Shown in pieces: positions 8,591-17,387 of a stretch of 64,000 bases of DNA. The notes under the pieces were generated by a model. That model worked only from the letters and a program-made list of their open reading frames with translations, was not told where the DNA came from and ran no database searches. The DNA comes from JALHMI01 sp964598535 (lineage in GTDB: Bacteria > Planctomycetota > Planctomycetia > Pirellulales > PALSA-1355). The stretch lies in NCBI GenBank assembly GCA_964598535.1, contig CAZRCI010000017.1, positions 45,465 through 109,464 on the forward strand, read 5' to 3'. Position numbers and translations under genes: made by a program. How positions within the stretch are numbered: the stretch's first letter is position 1; every line of letters begins with the position of its first letter.

Positions 8591-9997
8591 ATGCTGATTC
8601 GCGCATCGTTTCGGTTTGCCGCGATCTTTGCGACGCTGGCGGCCGTCGCCGCCACGGCTCGGGCCGCCGTTCAGACGCACGCGCTGTTTTCGGACAACGC
8701 CGTGTTGCAACAAAAGGTCAAGCTGCCCGTCTGGGGCACGACCGATAGCACCGCCCCGGTCAAGGTCAGCCTGGCCGGACAGGAGAAGGAGGCCGCGCCC
8801 GCGGACGGCAAGTGGCGCGTCGAGTTCGAGCCGTTGCCAGCCGGCGGTCCGCACGTGCTCACCGTCAGCCAGGGAGAGGACAAGCTCGAACGCAAGAACA
8901 TCTTGATCGGCGAGGTCTGGCTGTGCGGCGGCCAGTCGAACATGCAGTGGCCGCTCAACCGCAGCGAGAATCACGAGGCCGCTGCCTCCGCTTCGGCCGA
9001 TGACAAGCTGCGCTTGATCACCGTGCCCCGCGAACGCGACTCGGTCGCGCGCGAGAATGTCAACGCCGCCTGGGTCGTCGCCGGTCCGGACACCACGCCC
9101 GAGTTCTCGGCCGTGGGTTACTACTTGGGCCGCGACTTGCGCAAAGCGCTGCAGGTGCCGGTCGGTTTGATCTCGTCGAACGTCGGCGGCACCGCGGCCG
9201 AGGAATGGATCGCTCCCAAGACGCTCGCCGCGCACCAGGAGCTCGAAGGCACCTTTACGCCCGAAGGCGGATCAGGACAACTCTACAACGCGATGATCGC
9301 GCCGCTGGCGAGCTTTCCGGTCGCCGGCACGATCTGGTATCAGGGTGAATCGAACGCCGGCCGCGCCGTGCATTATCAGAAATTGCTGCCTGCGATGATC
9401 GAAAGCTGGCGCGAGACGTTCCATAACGCCGAGATGCCGTTCTTGATCGTGCAGATCGCCCCCTACGACCGCGAGCGAGCCTACTCACCCGATACGATCT
9501 GGGCCGAAATTCGCGAAGCGCAGCGGCAGATCGTCAAACGCGTGCCCAAAACGGCGCTGGCCGTGACGATCGATGTGGGCGACGAACAGGATATCCACCC
9601 GCAAAAGAAAGAGCCGGTGGGCGCGCGGTTGGCCCTGGCGGCACGCGCCATTGGTTACGGCGAAGCGTTGGAATTCTCGGGGCCAACTTTTGAGAAGAGC
9701 ACCATTGCCGGCAACCAGATGCGGCTGTCGTTTGGACATCTGGGCGGCGGGCTGGTGGCCAAGGACGGCCCGCTGGTAGGCTTCACCATTGCGGGCGACG
9801 ACCAGAAGTTTCATCCGGCCGAGGCCGTGATCGAAGGGGACGAAATTGTCGTTTCCAGCGGCAAGGTGGCTGCGCCGGTCGCCGTGCGCTATGCGTGGCT
9901 CGCCTTTCCGACGGGCAATCTTTGGAACCAAGCCGGGCTGCCGGCTTCGCCCTTCCGCACGGATGACTTTCCGCTGACGACGCAGAACAACAAGTAA
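8591..9997 (+). CDS. Secreted sialate O-acetylesterase (SASA family)
   Basis: The 468-residue protein has a signal peptide (MLIRASFRFAAIFATLAAVA, cleavage after ATARA). An N-terminal beta domain is followed by the SGNH/SASA esterase domain. The nucleophile is S116 in GGQSNMQW, and WYQGESNA is the conserved second block. The usual C-terminal histidine probably lies in DEQDIHPQKKEPVG. The family removes O-acetyl groups from sialic acids or other acetylated glycans outside the cytoplasm. The ATG at 8591 is selected because the signal peptide starts there, although the frame is open far upstream. The gene is divergent from the DUF1080 gene. Confidence 0.9.
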   Translation: MLIRASFRFAAIFATLAAVAATARAAVQTHALFSDNAVLQQKVKLPVWGTTDSTAPVKVSLAGQEKEAAPADGKWRVEFEPLPAGGPHVLTVSQGEDKLERKNILIGEVWLCGGQSNMQWPLNRSENHEAAASASADDKLRLITVPRERDSVARENVNAAWVVAGPDTTPEFSAVGYYLGRDLRKALQVPVGLISSNVGGTAAEEWIAPKTLAAHQELEGTFTPEGGSGQLYNAMIAPLASFPVAGTIWYQGESNAGRAVHYQKLLPAMIESWRETFHNAEMPFLIVQIAPYDRERAYSPDTIWAEIREAQRQIVKRVPKTALAVTIDVGDEQDIHPQKKEPVGARLALAARAIGYGEALEFSGPTFEKSTIAGNQMRLSFGHLGGGLVAKDGPLVGFTIAGDDQKFHPAEAVIEGDEIVVSSGKVAAPVAVRYAWLAFPTGNLWNQAGLPASPFRTDDFPLTTQNNK

Positions 9998-10024
9998 GCG
10001 GGGGGAGACCCTTTGCAATCGAGC

Positions 10025-10066
10025 CACGAGGGGCACTGCCGGCGCGGTCTGGCGGTGCCCCTCGTG
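10025..10066 (+). terminator. GC-rich terminator hairpin after the esterase gene
   Basis: A 16-bp stem (10025-10040 with 10051-10066, one G-T wobble) closes a ten-base loop. The following T tract is short (cgttt), so the hairpin is strong but the terminator is not textbook. It begins 28 bases beyond the esterase stop. Confidence 0.65.
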
Positions 10067-10250
10067 CGTTTCCGGAACCGCGTGTGGATAACCTGACGGC
10101 AATGCTGTATTGATAAGGAAGGTGGGCTGGCGCGATACGCTGGCCGGCGCGTCGTCATTTGGCGAGCCGTACGGAGCCCTTTGGCTCCGTGCCTGGCGAG
10201 GGACGTCGGGAGGGGTTGTTTCCGGCTGCTAAAAGTATTTGAGTTTTTCC

Positions 10251-11267
10251 ATGCACGAAACGCTCGCGGCGCTGTACGACTTTCGCCTGTCCGGCTTCGG
10301 GACATGGTTCGTCATGGCGTATGCGGTCGTTCTCGGCGGATCGCTGGGAAGCTTTCTGAACGTCGTGGCGTACCGCCTGCCGCTCGGCATGAACCTCAGT
10401 CGGCCGGGCTCGCGCTGCCCCAAATGCCGCCGGCCCATTCGCCCGTGGCACAATCTGCCGGTGCTTGGTTGGCTGCTGCTGCGCGGGCGATGCCGCGACT
10501 GTGGAGCGAAAATCTCGCAGCGTTATCCAATGGTCGAGCTATTGGTGGCCGTCGCGAGCGGCATCGTCTGTTGGAAGTCGTTGGTTCCCGAGTTCGACGG
10601 CGAGACCGTGAGCTATTCGCTTAACGTCATCGCGTTGCTGTTGCGATTGTGTTTGATTTATTTGTTGTTCTGTAGCGCGCTGTTGGAATTCGACGGCAAT
10701 CGCCTGCCGTTGCAGTTGAATTACGGCGCGGCGCTCGTTTTGTCGGCCGGCGCTCTGCTACTGCCGGAGCTACGTCCGCCGCAGCCGTTCTCCGAGCAAG
10801 CGCTGCCGCCGGTGAGCGTGCTCGTTGTTCCGTTGACGGCGGCGATCGTGCTGGGGTTGTTGAGTTGGCCGATCCTGCTCGTGCCCCCCGCGGGCACGGC
10901 CGCGAGCGCCGTGGCCCGAATCTGCTTGTTGGTTTTTTTCGCGTTTGTGTTGGGAGGTCTGGCGACCATGATCGCCGCTCCGGCAGCGGCAGCGTTGATG
11001 CTGGCCAGCATCACGGGGCGCTATTTCTGGCCGCCCTTACGGCGATTCGGCTGGGCGTGTTCGCTCGGGCTCGTTACGCTGGTGTGGTTCGCGCTGGCCG
11101 GACCCAAGCTGGGCGCGAACGACGAGTTTTTCTTCCATGACCTGTTTGCGTGGATTCCAGACATTCGCGGGATCTTGGTGCCGATGGGCCTGTTGACCGC
11201 GATGCTGGCCGTCGTCGGACGGCTGGTACACGGGGTGCTCGCGGCCGACACGCGCTCGACCCACTGA
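10251..11267 (+). CDS. Prepilin peptidase (A24)-like membrane protein, second catalytic motif missing
   Basis: The 338-residue protein has the N-terminal prepilin peptidase/methylase layout. A membrane helix ends in GSFLNVVAYRLP, and two cysteine pairs (C56/C59 CPKC, C81/C84 CRDC) form a zinc site. RYPMVELL leads to further membrane segments. The first catalytic aspartate is probably D148 (LEFDGNRLP). The GxGD motif expected about 60 residues later, which carries the second aspartate, is not seen: the matching helix reads FVLGGLATMIAAPAAA. Cleavage of type IV prepilins is therefore uncertain. A TTG at 10239 is an alternative start. It is first in a compact gene set with the MBL nuclease (9-base gap). 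Confidence 0.8.
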   Translation: MHETLAALYDFRLSGFGTWFVMAYAVVLGGSLGSFLNVVAYRLPLGMNLSRPGSRCPKCRRPIRPWHNLPVLGWLLLRGRCRDCGAKISQRYPMVELLVAVASGIVCWKSLVPEFDGETVSYSLNVIALLLRLCLIYLLFCSALLEFDGNRLPLQLNYGAALVLSAGALLLPELRPPQPFSEQALPPVSVLVVPLTAAIVLGLLSWPILLVPPAGTAASAVARICLLVFFAFVLGGLATMIAAPAAAALMLASITGRYFWPPLRRFGWACSLGLVTLVWFALAGPKLGANDEFFFHDLFAWIPDIRGILVPMGLLTAMLAVVGRLVHGVLAADTRSTH

Positions 11268-11276
11268 GAGAAACGC

Positions 11277-12671
11277 ATGGCATCGCTCGCATTTCATGGC
11301 GCCGCGGAGACCGTGACCGGCTCCAAGTATTTGCTGGAATCCGACGATTCGCGGGTACTCATCGACTGCGGCCTGTTCCAGGGCCTGAAGGAACTTCGAC
11401 TACGGAACTGGCAGCCGCTGCCGTTCTCGCCCGCGAGCATCCAGGCGGTCGTGCTGACACACGCGCACATCGACCACATTGGTTATCTGCCACGGCTGGG
11501 GCGAGACGGTTTTCGCGGTCCGGTCTATGCCACGCCGGCCACCGAGTCGTTGGCCGAGCTGCTGCTTTTGGATTCGGCGCACAACCAGGAAGAAGAAGCC
11601 GAGTATGCCAACCGCAAGGGCTATTCGAAGCATCATCCGGCCCTGCCGTTGTATACGGCGTTCGACGTTAAGCGGGCGATGAGCAGCTTTCGGAGCGTGC
11701 ATCGCGAGACGTGGTTCGAGCCGGCTCGCGGCATCCGCGTGCGCTATCACGACACGGGACACTTGCTCGGCTCGTCGATGATCGAAGCCGAAGTGCAGTC
11801 TGCGGGGCGGCCGTTACGAATCGTATTCTCGGGCGATGTCGGCCGCTACGGAGCCCCCTTGTACCACGACCCTCAACCTCCGCCGGCCTGCGATTATCTG
11901 GTATGCGAAAGCACCTATGGCAATCGCGAGCATCCGCCGCTCGACGTGCTCGAACAACTTACCGAGGTCGTGCACAACGCGATCGCCCGCGGCGGGGTGA
12001 TGCTGATGGCGTCGTTCGCGGTTGGCCGGGCTCAGCAACTCATCTATCTGCTCCAAGTTCTCATGGAGGAGGGGCGGATTCCTCAAATTCCGGTCGTGCT
12101 CGACAGTCCGATGGCCGCGGCCGGCATGGAGATCTATCGCTACTACGCTTCGGAGCACGACCTGTCCGAGGGGCTCGCCGTGCGGCCGGATTTTCAGTTC
12201 AGTCTCGATCGGGTGCAAATTATCACCAGCGTCGCGCAGTCCAAGGCGGTCAACAAGCTAAAAGGACCGGGCGTCATCATTTCTTCTTCGGGCATGATGA
12301 CCGGCGGCCGCATCTTGCATCACTTGCGCAACCGATTGCCCGACCGCAAAAACACGATCGTACTCGGCGGGTTCATGGCCGCCGGCACGCGCGGGCGGGC
12401 CTTGCAAGAAGGCGCGCGCACGATTCGCATCTTCGGGGCGGACGTGCCCGTGCGGGCCGCGGTCGTCGAGATGTCCCAGCTTAGCGGCCACGCGGGGCAT
12501 GCGGAGCTGTTGTGGTGGCTGGCGCCGCTCCCCGCGCCCCGGCAAGTGTTCCTGACGCATGGCGAGCTGGCCAGTGCCACGGCGTTGGCCAGCGAGCTGC
12601 GCGCGAGCCGCGGTTGGAACACGCTTGTGCCGCGTATGGGGCAAGTTGTCGAACTCAATCATGCCACGTGA
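11277..12671 (+). CDS. Metallo-beta-lactamase/beta-CASP family nuclease
   Basis: The 464-residue protein carries MBL motifs: HAHIDH at 62-67, the metal-binding histidine in HDTGHLLGS, and the aspartate of SGDVGRYG. It then has a beta-CASP insert with ASFAVGRAQQLIYLL and VVLDSPMA, ending in a C-terminal RNA-MBL segment (SGHAGHAELL, FLTHGE). This is the YSH1/CPSF-73-like bacterial branch, generally RNA-specific endo- or exonucleases. It is cytoplasmic with no signal peptide. It sits 9 bases after the prepilin peptidase-like gene and 7 bases before the LOG gene, so they are probably co-transcribed. The in vivo substrate is unknown. Confidence 0.9.
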   Translation: MASLAFHGAAETVTGSKYLLESDDSRVLIDCGLFQGLKELRLRNWQPLPFSPASIQAVVLTHAHIDHIGYLPRLGRDGFRGPVYATPATESLAELLLLDSAHNQEEEAEYANRKGYSKHHPALPLYTAFDVKRAMSSFRSVHRETWFEPARGIRVRYHDTGHLLGSSMIEAEVQSAGRPLRIVFSGDVGRYGAPLYHDPQPPPACDYLVCESTYGNREHPPLDVLEQLTEVVHNAIARGGVMLMASFAVGRAQQLIYLLQVLMEEGRIPQIPVVLDSPMAAAGMEIYRYYASEHDLSEGLAVRPDFQFSLDRVQIITSVAQSKAVNKLKGPGVIISSSGMMTGGRILHHLRNRLPDRKNTIVLGGFMAAGTRGRALQEGARTIRIFGADVPVRAAVVEMSQLSGHAGHAELLWWLAPLPAPRQVFLTHGELASATALASELRASRGWNTLVPRMGQVVELNHAT

Positions 12672-12678
12672 GCCCGCC

Positions 12679-13515
12679 ATGCAGCGAAACGTTCCAGACG
12701 TCCAACAAATCATGGATTCGCCGAGCTACGTGCTGGCCGAACGCGACCTGGACCTGCTGGCCAGCGATGAGCTGCGTCCCGTGCGCTTGCAGTTAGAACT
12801 GCTCAAGCCGGAGTTGACGTTGGACGGCAAGGGTATCCAATCGACGATCGTCGTGTTTGGCAGCACGCGGATTCTCGATCGTCCGCTGTTGGAAGAAAAG
12901 CAGCGTTTGCTTGTCGAGGCCTTGCTCTCGGCCCCGGCCGACGACCTGCTCAAGCGGGAGTTGGAACGCACCGAGCGGCTGCTCGCCAAGCAGCACTATT
13001 ATCAAGAAGCCCGGCAGTTCGCGGCGATCGTCTCGCAACGTGCGCCCGCGGCGGGGCAGCACTTTGTAATCGTCACGGGCGGCGGCCCCGGAATCATGGA
13101 AGCGGCCAATCGCGGCGCGTGGGACGCCGAAGCGCCCTCGATCGGACTGAATATCACGTTGCCGCTCGAGCAGGTGCCAAACCCTTACATCACGCCCGAG
13201 CTTTGCTTCCAGTTTCACTACTTCGCGCTTCGCAAAATGCACTTTCTGCTGCGCGCTCGGGCGCTGGTCGTCTTTCCTGGCGGATTCGGCACGATCGACG
13301 AGTTGTTCGACGCGCTCACCCTGCGACAGACGCGCCGGATGCAGGAAATTCCGATCATCATGTACGGCCGCGAATATTGGGAACAGGTGATCAACTTTCA
13401 GTTTCTGGCCGATGAAGGAACCATCTCGGACGAAGACCTTCAGCTCATGCGCTACGCCGACACGCCGGAACAAATCTGGCGGCAGATCGCCGAATTTCAC
13501 GGATTCACGCCATGA
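12679..13515 (+). CDS. LOG family (lysine decarboxylase-like Rossmann) protein
   Basis: The 278-residue protein has the two LOG signatures, GGGPGIMEAANRGA and PGGFGTIDELFD. An N-terminal helical extension of about 100 residues precedes them (ERTERLLAKQHYYQEAR). LOG proteins cleave ribose 5-phosphate from nucleoside monophosphates such as cytokinin precursors, or act as nucleotide hydrolases. Many are misannotated as lysine decarboxylases. An alternative ATG at 12661 would overlap the preceding stop by 11 bases; 12679 leaves a 7-base gap and is preferred. The gene overlaps the next by four bases (ATGA), indicating translational coupling. Confidence 0.9.
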   Translation: MQRNVPDVQQIMDSPSYVLAERDLDLLASDELRPVRLQLELLKPELTLDGKGIQSTIVVFGSTRILDRPLLEEKQRLLVEALLSAPADDLLKRELERTERLLAKQHYYQEARQFAAIVSQRAPAAGQHFVIVTGGGPGIMEAANRGAWDAEAPSIGLNITLPLEQVPNPYITPELCFQFHYFALRKMHFLLRARALVVFPGGFGTIDELFDALTLRQTRRMQEIPIIMYGREYWEQVINFQFLADEGTISDEDLQLMRYADTPEQIWRQIAEFHGFTP

Positions 13516-14297
13516 ATGGCAACGCCCCCATCAAGACCGACGCGTCCGCTCCCGTGGTGCTTGTGACCGGCGCGGGCCGCCGCGTAGGGCTCGACCTCGC
13601 AGGCGCCATCGCCCGGCGCGGCTGCCGGGTGGCGCTCCATGCGCATGCGTCGCGCGAGAACGCCGAGAAGACCGCGGCCGAGCTTACCGCCTTGGGCTGC
13701 GAAGCGATCGCGGTGGCTGCGGATCTGCGCGATCCCGATGCTACGCAGGCAATGGTCGAACGCGTCGCGGCCCATTTTGGACGTATTGACGGGCTCGTAA
13801 ACAATGCCGCGATTTGGGAATCGAAGCCGCTCGACGCCGTGACGCCCGAGGACGTTCGTCGACACTTTGAGATCAATACGCTGGGTACGTTCGTCTGCGC
13901 GCAGCAGGTTGGCCTGCTGATGTGCGCACAACCGGAAGGAGGCGCGATCGTCAACATCGGCGATTGGGCCGTCGAGCGGCCTTATCAAGATCATGCCGCG
14001 TATTTTATTGCCAAGGGCTCCATTCCCACGCTAACCCGCGCGCTGGCCGTTGAGCTTGCCCTGCGCAACCCACGCGTACGCGTCAACGCCGTGTTGCCGG
14101 GCCCGATCTTGATGCCCGAGGGAACCTCGTCCGACGAACGTCGGCGCGTAGTCGACGCAACGCTGGTCAAACGGTGGGGAACGGTCGAAGAACTTGCCGA
14201 GGCCGTCTGGCTGCTGCTGACCAATCGGTTCATCACCGGGGTTTGCCTGCCGGTCGATGGCGGCCGCGGCGTATATGCTCCGAGCGACAGTCGCTAA
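13512..14297 (+). CDS. SDR family oxidoreductase, pteridine-reductase/FolM-like
   Basis: The 261-residue classical short-chain dehydrogenase has a TGAGRRVG cofactor loop; the arginine in this position is typical of FolM and PTR1-type pteridine reductases and of NADPH use. It also shows LVNNAAIWE, the catalytic YFIAK, and a C-terminal VDGGRGVY. The serine usually preceding the YxxxK motif falls in NIGDWAVERP, where aspartate occupies the equivalent place. That feature is also seen in FolM-like enzymes. The start overlaps the LOG stop by four bases. The assignment to pterin reduction is an inference from these residues; a general SDR role is the safe call. Confidence 0.85.
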   Translation: MNGNAPIKTDASAPVVLVTGAGRRVGLDLAGAIARRGCRVALHAHASRENAEKTAAELTALGCEAIAVAADLRDPDATQAMVERVAAHFGRIDGLVNNAAIWESKPLDAVTPEDVRRHFEINTLGTFVCAQQVGLLMCAQPEGGAIVNIGDWAVERPYQDHAAYFIAKGSIPTLTRALAVELALRNPRVRVNAVLPGPILMPEGTSSDERRRVVDATLVKRWGTVEELAEAVWLLLTNRFITGVCLPVDGGRGVYAPSDSR

Positions 14298-14696
14298 ATA
14301 GCGAGCGGTTTTTGAACGCTCGAATTATTAAATCTTGCCAAAATAGGCGAGCTGCGTTGCCTGGAGGGCTGGCGGCTGGTAGCCTTGTTTGGCAGTAAGA
14401 GTTCGATTCCCAATCGCGCGAGCCAACGTGTTCCGCTCGGAGCTATCGATGGTTTGTGGAAAAACCGCGCGGACCGCGGTCGGACGGGATTCTTCGAATG
14501 GATCGGGCGTCATACGTTTAAACGCTCGGCCGGGCCGCATTTCGACGCGATGCCTTCCCACCCGTAAACCAACCAAACGTCGAGTGAATCGATTCGCCGC
14601 GTGATTGCTCATGGCGTGCAGCATGGTTTGCCGCTCGCCATAAAGGCACTTCCCGAAGGCAATCGACAGAGCACCAGGGTCGGCAGGCGCCGCACG
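14298..14696. other. Gap without a supported gene
   Basis: The first part holds a 6-bp hairpin (14302-14307 with 14317-14322, T-rich loop) followed by AATTATTAAAT, possibly a weak terminator for the SDR gene. Short open frames here lack coding character. The CHAD gene could start as early as 14601, but the added residues look non-coding. Confidence 0.4.
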
Positions 14697-15656
14697 ATGG
14701 CACGCAACACCAAATGGGTCGAAGGGCTGCCCGAGGAATCGGTCGAGTTGGTTGCGCGCCGAGCGCTGTCGGTGCGTCTGGGCCGGTTGTGGCACTTTCT
14801 CGAACAGGCTGTCGTCCACGAGGGGCGGCAAATCGAGGACGTGCATCAATTGCGGGTTTTCACGCGGCGGTCGGCCGCGGCAATCCAGATCTTCGATCGT
14901 TGGCTTCCCAAGCGGCGCGGCCGCTGGATGCGGAAGCAGCTCAAACACATTCGCCGCGCGGCCGGCGAAGCCCGCGATCTGGACGTTCTGCGCTCGCGTT
15001 GGAGCACCGAGCTGGCCGAGCTTCCGGCCGGACAAATGGCGATCCTGGTGGAACAAGTGAAACGCCGCCGGCGCCGCGCGCAGTGGCCGATCGAAGACGC
15101 GTTTCATAGGCTGTCCAGCAAGCGGTTTCCGCGCCGCGCCCGCAAGCTGACGAAACGCATTCGCGATCGCGGCTCCCGGGAAAACGCCAGCCCCGATCGC
15201 CTGCTGGACGTGGCCCGTTCTTCGCTGGCAGAACTGCTGGTTCCGTACTTCAAGGCGGCCGAGAGCACGTTTGCCGATCCGGCCGAGTTGCACGAATTTC
15301 GCATTGCCAGCAAGCACGTGCGCTATGCAATGGAGCTTTTTGCCGGGGCGTTTGACGACAGCTTCCGCCAGCAACTCTATCCGCGGGTGGCCGACTTGCA
15401 GGACCGGCTGGGAAAGATCAACGATCACGTCACGGCGCTGGCCTATTTGACGGCCTGGTACGACAAGACCGAAGCCGTGGCCGTGCGCCAAGCGATCGAA
15501 GCCGGGATGCAAATCGAGCAACGAGCGCTCGACGAAAGCCAGCGCGCGTTTCTCGGCTGGTGGTCGTCCGAGAAACGCCAGGAGCTTCGCAGTCAGTTTG
15601 AGCGCTACGTGCCGCTCGACGTGTCTTGGGATCCCGCGATGGGCGAGCTCGCATAG
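14697..15656 (+). CDS. CHAD domain protein
   Basis: The 319-residue basic protein has the conserved histidine helices of CHAD: EDVHQLRVFTRRSAA in the first half and LHEFRIASKHVRYAMELF in the second. They are followed by LQDRLGKINDHV. CHAD domains bind polyphosphate through histidines and basic residues and are often paired with CYTH phosphatases. No CYTH gene is visible here, so it is a stand-alone CHAD protein. The ATG at 14697 is chosen because conserved sequence starts soon after it. The gene stops 25 bases before a convergent gene. Confidence 0.9.
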   Translation: MARNTKWVEGLPEESVELVARRALSVRLGRLWHFLEQAVVHEGRQIEDVHQLRVFTRRSAAAIQIFDRWLPKRRGRWMRKQLKHIRRAAGEARDLDVLRSRWSTELAELPAGQMAILVEQVKRRRRRAQWPIEDAFHRLSSKRFPRRARKLTKRIRDRGSRENASPDRLLDVARSSLAELLVPYFKAAESTFADPAELHEFRIASKHVRYAMELFAGAFDDSFRQQLYPRVADLQDRLGKINDHVTALAYLTAWYDKTEAVAVRQAIEAGMQIEQRALDESQRAFLGWWSSEKRQELRSQFERYVPLDVSWDPAMGELA

Positions 15657-15681
15657 TCTTTCCGCATTTGTGGCACAGGCG

Positions 15682-16131
15682 CTACTTCACGGTGCGTTTG
15701 ATCGGTGACACGACCGACTGCATGAACCGTCCGCCACTTTCGTACCAGCCGTACCGCGTAAAGCGGCACCAGGTGATGTCGATCAGGAAGCCGGCCCAAA
15801 GATGGTCCGAGGTTTCCAGCGACGCGATCATTCGCCGATGCGCGATGGGTTGCTGGTAGTAGAATCCCAGGCCGCGTTCCGAGAGGGTCTTGCCGACGAC
15901 CGCCACCGATTCATCGATCGGAGAAAGTCCGTCCGGCCCCACGGGCGTGAGATACAGCAAATGCGGGTACGGGAATCGCTGGTCTTGCCGCCGTTCGATC
16001 ACGTTTCCCTGCGGATACACCCCGACCAGAACTCCCCAGACCTGCTGACGGATGATCTGGTCACTTTGCGGGTTGGGTTCGAGGACCGGGGGAGGTGGCT
16101 GAATCTGCGGAAAGCAAACGCCTGCGCTCAT
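15682..16131 (-). CDS. Conserved hypothetical protein, possibly PilZ-like
   Basis: The 149-residue protein has no signal peptide or membrane helix. Its centre carries an arginine-rich RRQDQRFPYPHLLYLTPV strand followed by VVGKTLSERGLGFYY. This faintly recalls the RxxxR and D/NxSxxGxx motifs of c-di-GMP-binding PilZ domains. The second motif has glutamate-arginine in place of the usual residues, so binding is not assured. The 16131 ATG is chosen over 16296 because the upstream residues are basic and non-conserved in character. Confidence 0.55.
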   Translation of the reverse strand: MSAGVCFPQIQPPPPVLEPNPQSDQIIRQQVWGVLVGVYPQGNVIERRQDQRFPYPHLLYLTPVGPDGLSPIDESVAVVGKTLSERGLGFYYQQPIAHRRMIASLETSDHLWAGFLIDITWCRFTRYGWYESGGRFMQSVVSPIKRTVK

Positions 16132-16426
16132 GGAGTGGGTCCGCCTGTTGGTGATAAGAAGCAAAAACGATGGTGTTCTGCGCGGGAAACGCCGCGCGCG
16201 ATGATCCCCGAATCGCTTACGAGTTATGAGAGGCCAGGAGCCGTGCGAAGGCCGCTTGAACAAACGGATGAATTGCTTTCCTGAATCGGTCTGCAACGAA
16301 GTGTGTGGCCTTGGGACCAGCGTGAAGAGAGGAAGTGCGCGCTGGCAGCCAAGGGATACCTACGTCGTAACCGCGCGGCTGTCAAAAAAAACGCCGGGTC
16401 GCTTTTTTCCGGAAGGACGCAGAACC

Positions 16427-17209
16427 CTATTGAACGCGGGCGATGGCCCAGTAGATCAGCGAGTCGGCCAGATTCGTGGCGCGATTTTCCGCCGGAATCT
16501 GCCGGGCCACGGCCACGAGATTTTCTCGGGCAGGGCGACAGCCCGGATCGAGCGCCAGGGCCTGCAAGTTCTCCCAGGCGGCCGCGGGCAATTTATTCCC
16601 ATGGATCAGCGAGACGCCGCGATTATAGTGCAGCACGGCCAACAGTCGCCGGTCATCGAGCTGTTGCCCTGTGGCGATTCGACGCCGGTGCCTTGCCATT
16701 GCCTCGGAGACCCGATCGGTGGAAATTCCCTGGTATTTCGTCCGAATGGTGAACCAATCGCGGCTGGTCGATTCGATATCGATGGCCGGCGAGCCATCGA
16801 CGCGGCACCAGACGTGCCCCGGCACGGCCATCGGCGACGCGGCCACGCCGCAGCGCACGGCCAGAAGCGTGTACAGCACTGTGGCCGAAACGCAGTTGAA
16901 CGGCCCTCCGTCGAGCGCCACGCCCAGGTCGCTGGCGCTTGGTTCATAGCTTCCGAGCAGGATTCGCTGGTGCAGAAAGGCATGAATCGCCGCCGCGCGT
17001 GCGGCGTCATCCGCAGGCGGCAGGCGGGGTTCGAGCTCCGCGGCCAAGCGGTCGAGGCGCTCAAGATAGGCCGACGTTCGTTCGGCGGGCGCCCCGCTAG
17101 CGACGAAGATTCGCAGTTCGCGCGGCGACGGCGCGGCCGTGGCGACGTCCGCCATGAACATGCACGCAATTGCGACGCAGAAAACGCGAACGGCAGCGGG
17201 AGTCGTCAT
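16427..17209 (-). CDS. Secreted transglutaminase-like protein
   Basis: The 260-residue protein starts with a signal peptide (MTTPAAVRVFCVAIACMFMA, cleavage near TAAP). A transglutaminase-like core follows. The catalytic cysteine lies in GGPFNCVSATVLY, the histidine in VPGHVWCRV and the acidic residue in IDIESTS. A short TPR-like tail (LHYNRGVSLIHGNKLPAAAWEN) ends the protein. Bacterial members act as proteases or peptide-modifying enzymes in the periplasm, and SirB1-like proteins share this order. The substrate is unknown. A 178-base gap separates it from the upstream SDR gene on the same strand. Confidence 0.75.
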   Translation of the reverse strand: MTTPAAVRVFCVAIACMFMADVATAAPSPRELRIFVASGAPAERTSAYLERLDRLAAELEPRLPPADDAARAAAIHAFLHQRILLGSYEPSASDLGVALDGGPFNCVSATVLYTLLAVRCGVAASPMAVPGHVWCRVDGSPAIDIESTSRDWFTIRTKYQGISTDRVSEAMARHRRRIATGQQLDDRRLLAVLHYNRGVSLIHGNKLPAAAWENLQALALDPGCRPARENLVAVARQIPAENRATNLADSLIYWAIARVQ

Positions 17210-17387
17210 GACGTTCAGCCAGCAAAGGCGCGGGAAATCCAATTGCCCAACCAGCGGTCCCTTATCTCACGGCGTTAAAAATACGCGCCAGGAGCAACAG
17301 CCGCTTTCAAGCTTAGGTCACGCGCGCGGCACTGCCGTTGGTCCGTTTGTGACGATGGCACCCAAATTAACGACGCGCCGGGCTGGC

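Noticed and set aside
14395..14424. GTTCGATTCC resembling a tRNA T-loop
   Set aside because: The flanking bases do not pair as a 5-bp T-stem, and no acceptor stem or anticodon arm could be built.
14328..15521. 397-codon minus-strand open frame
   Set aside because: Antisense to the CHAD gene, which has strong domain motifs.
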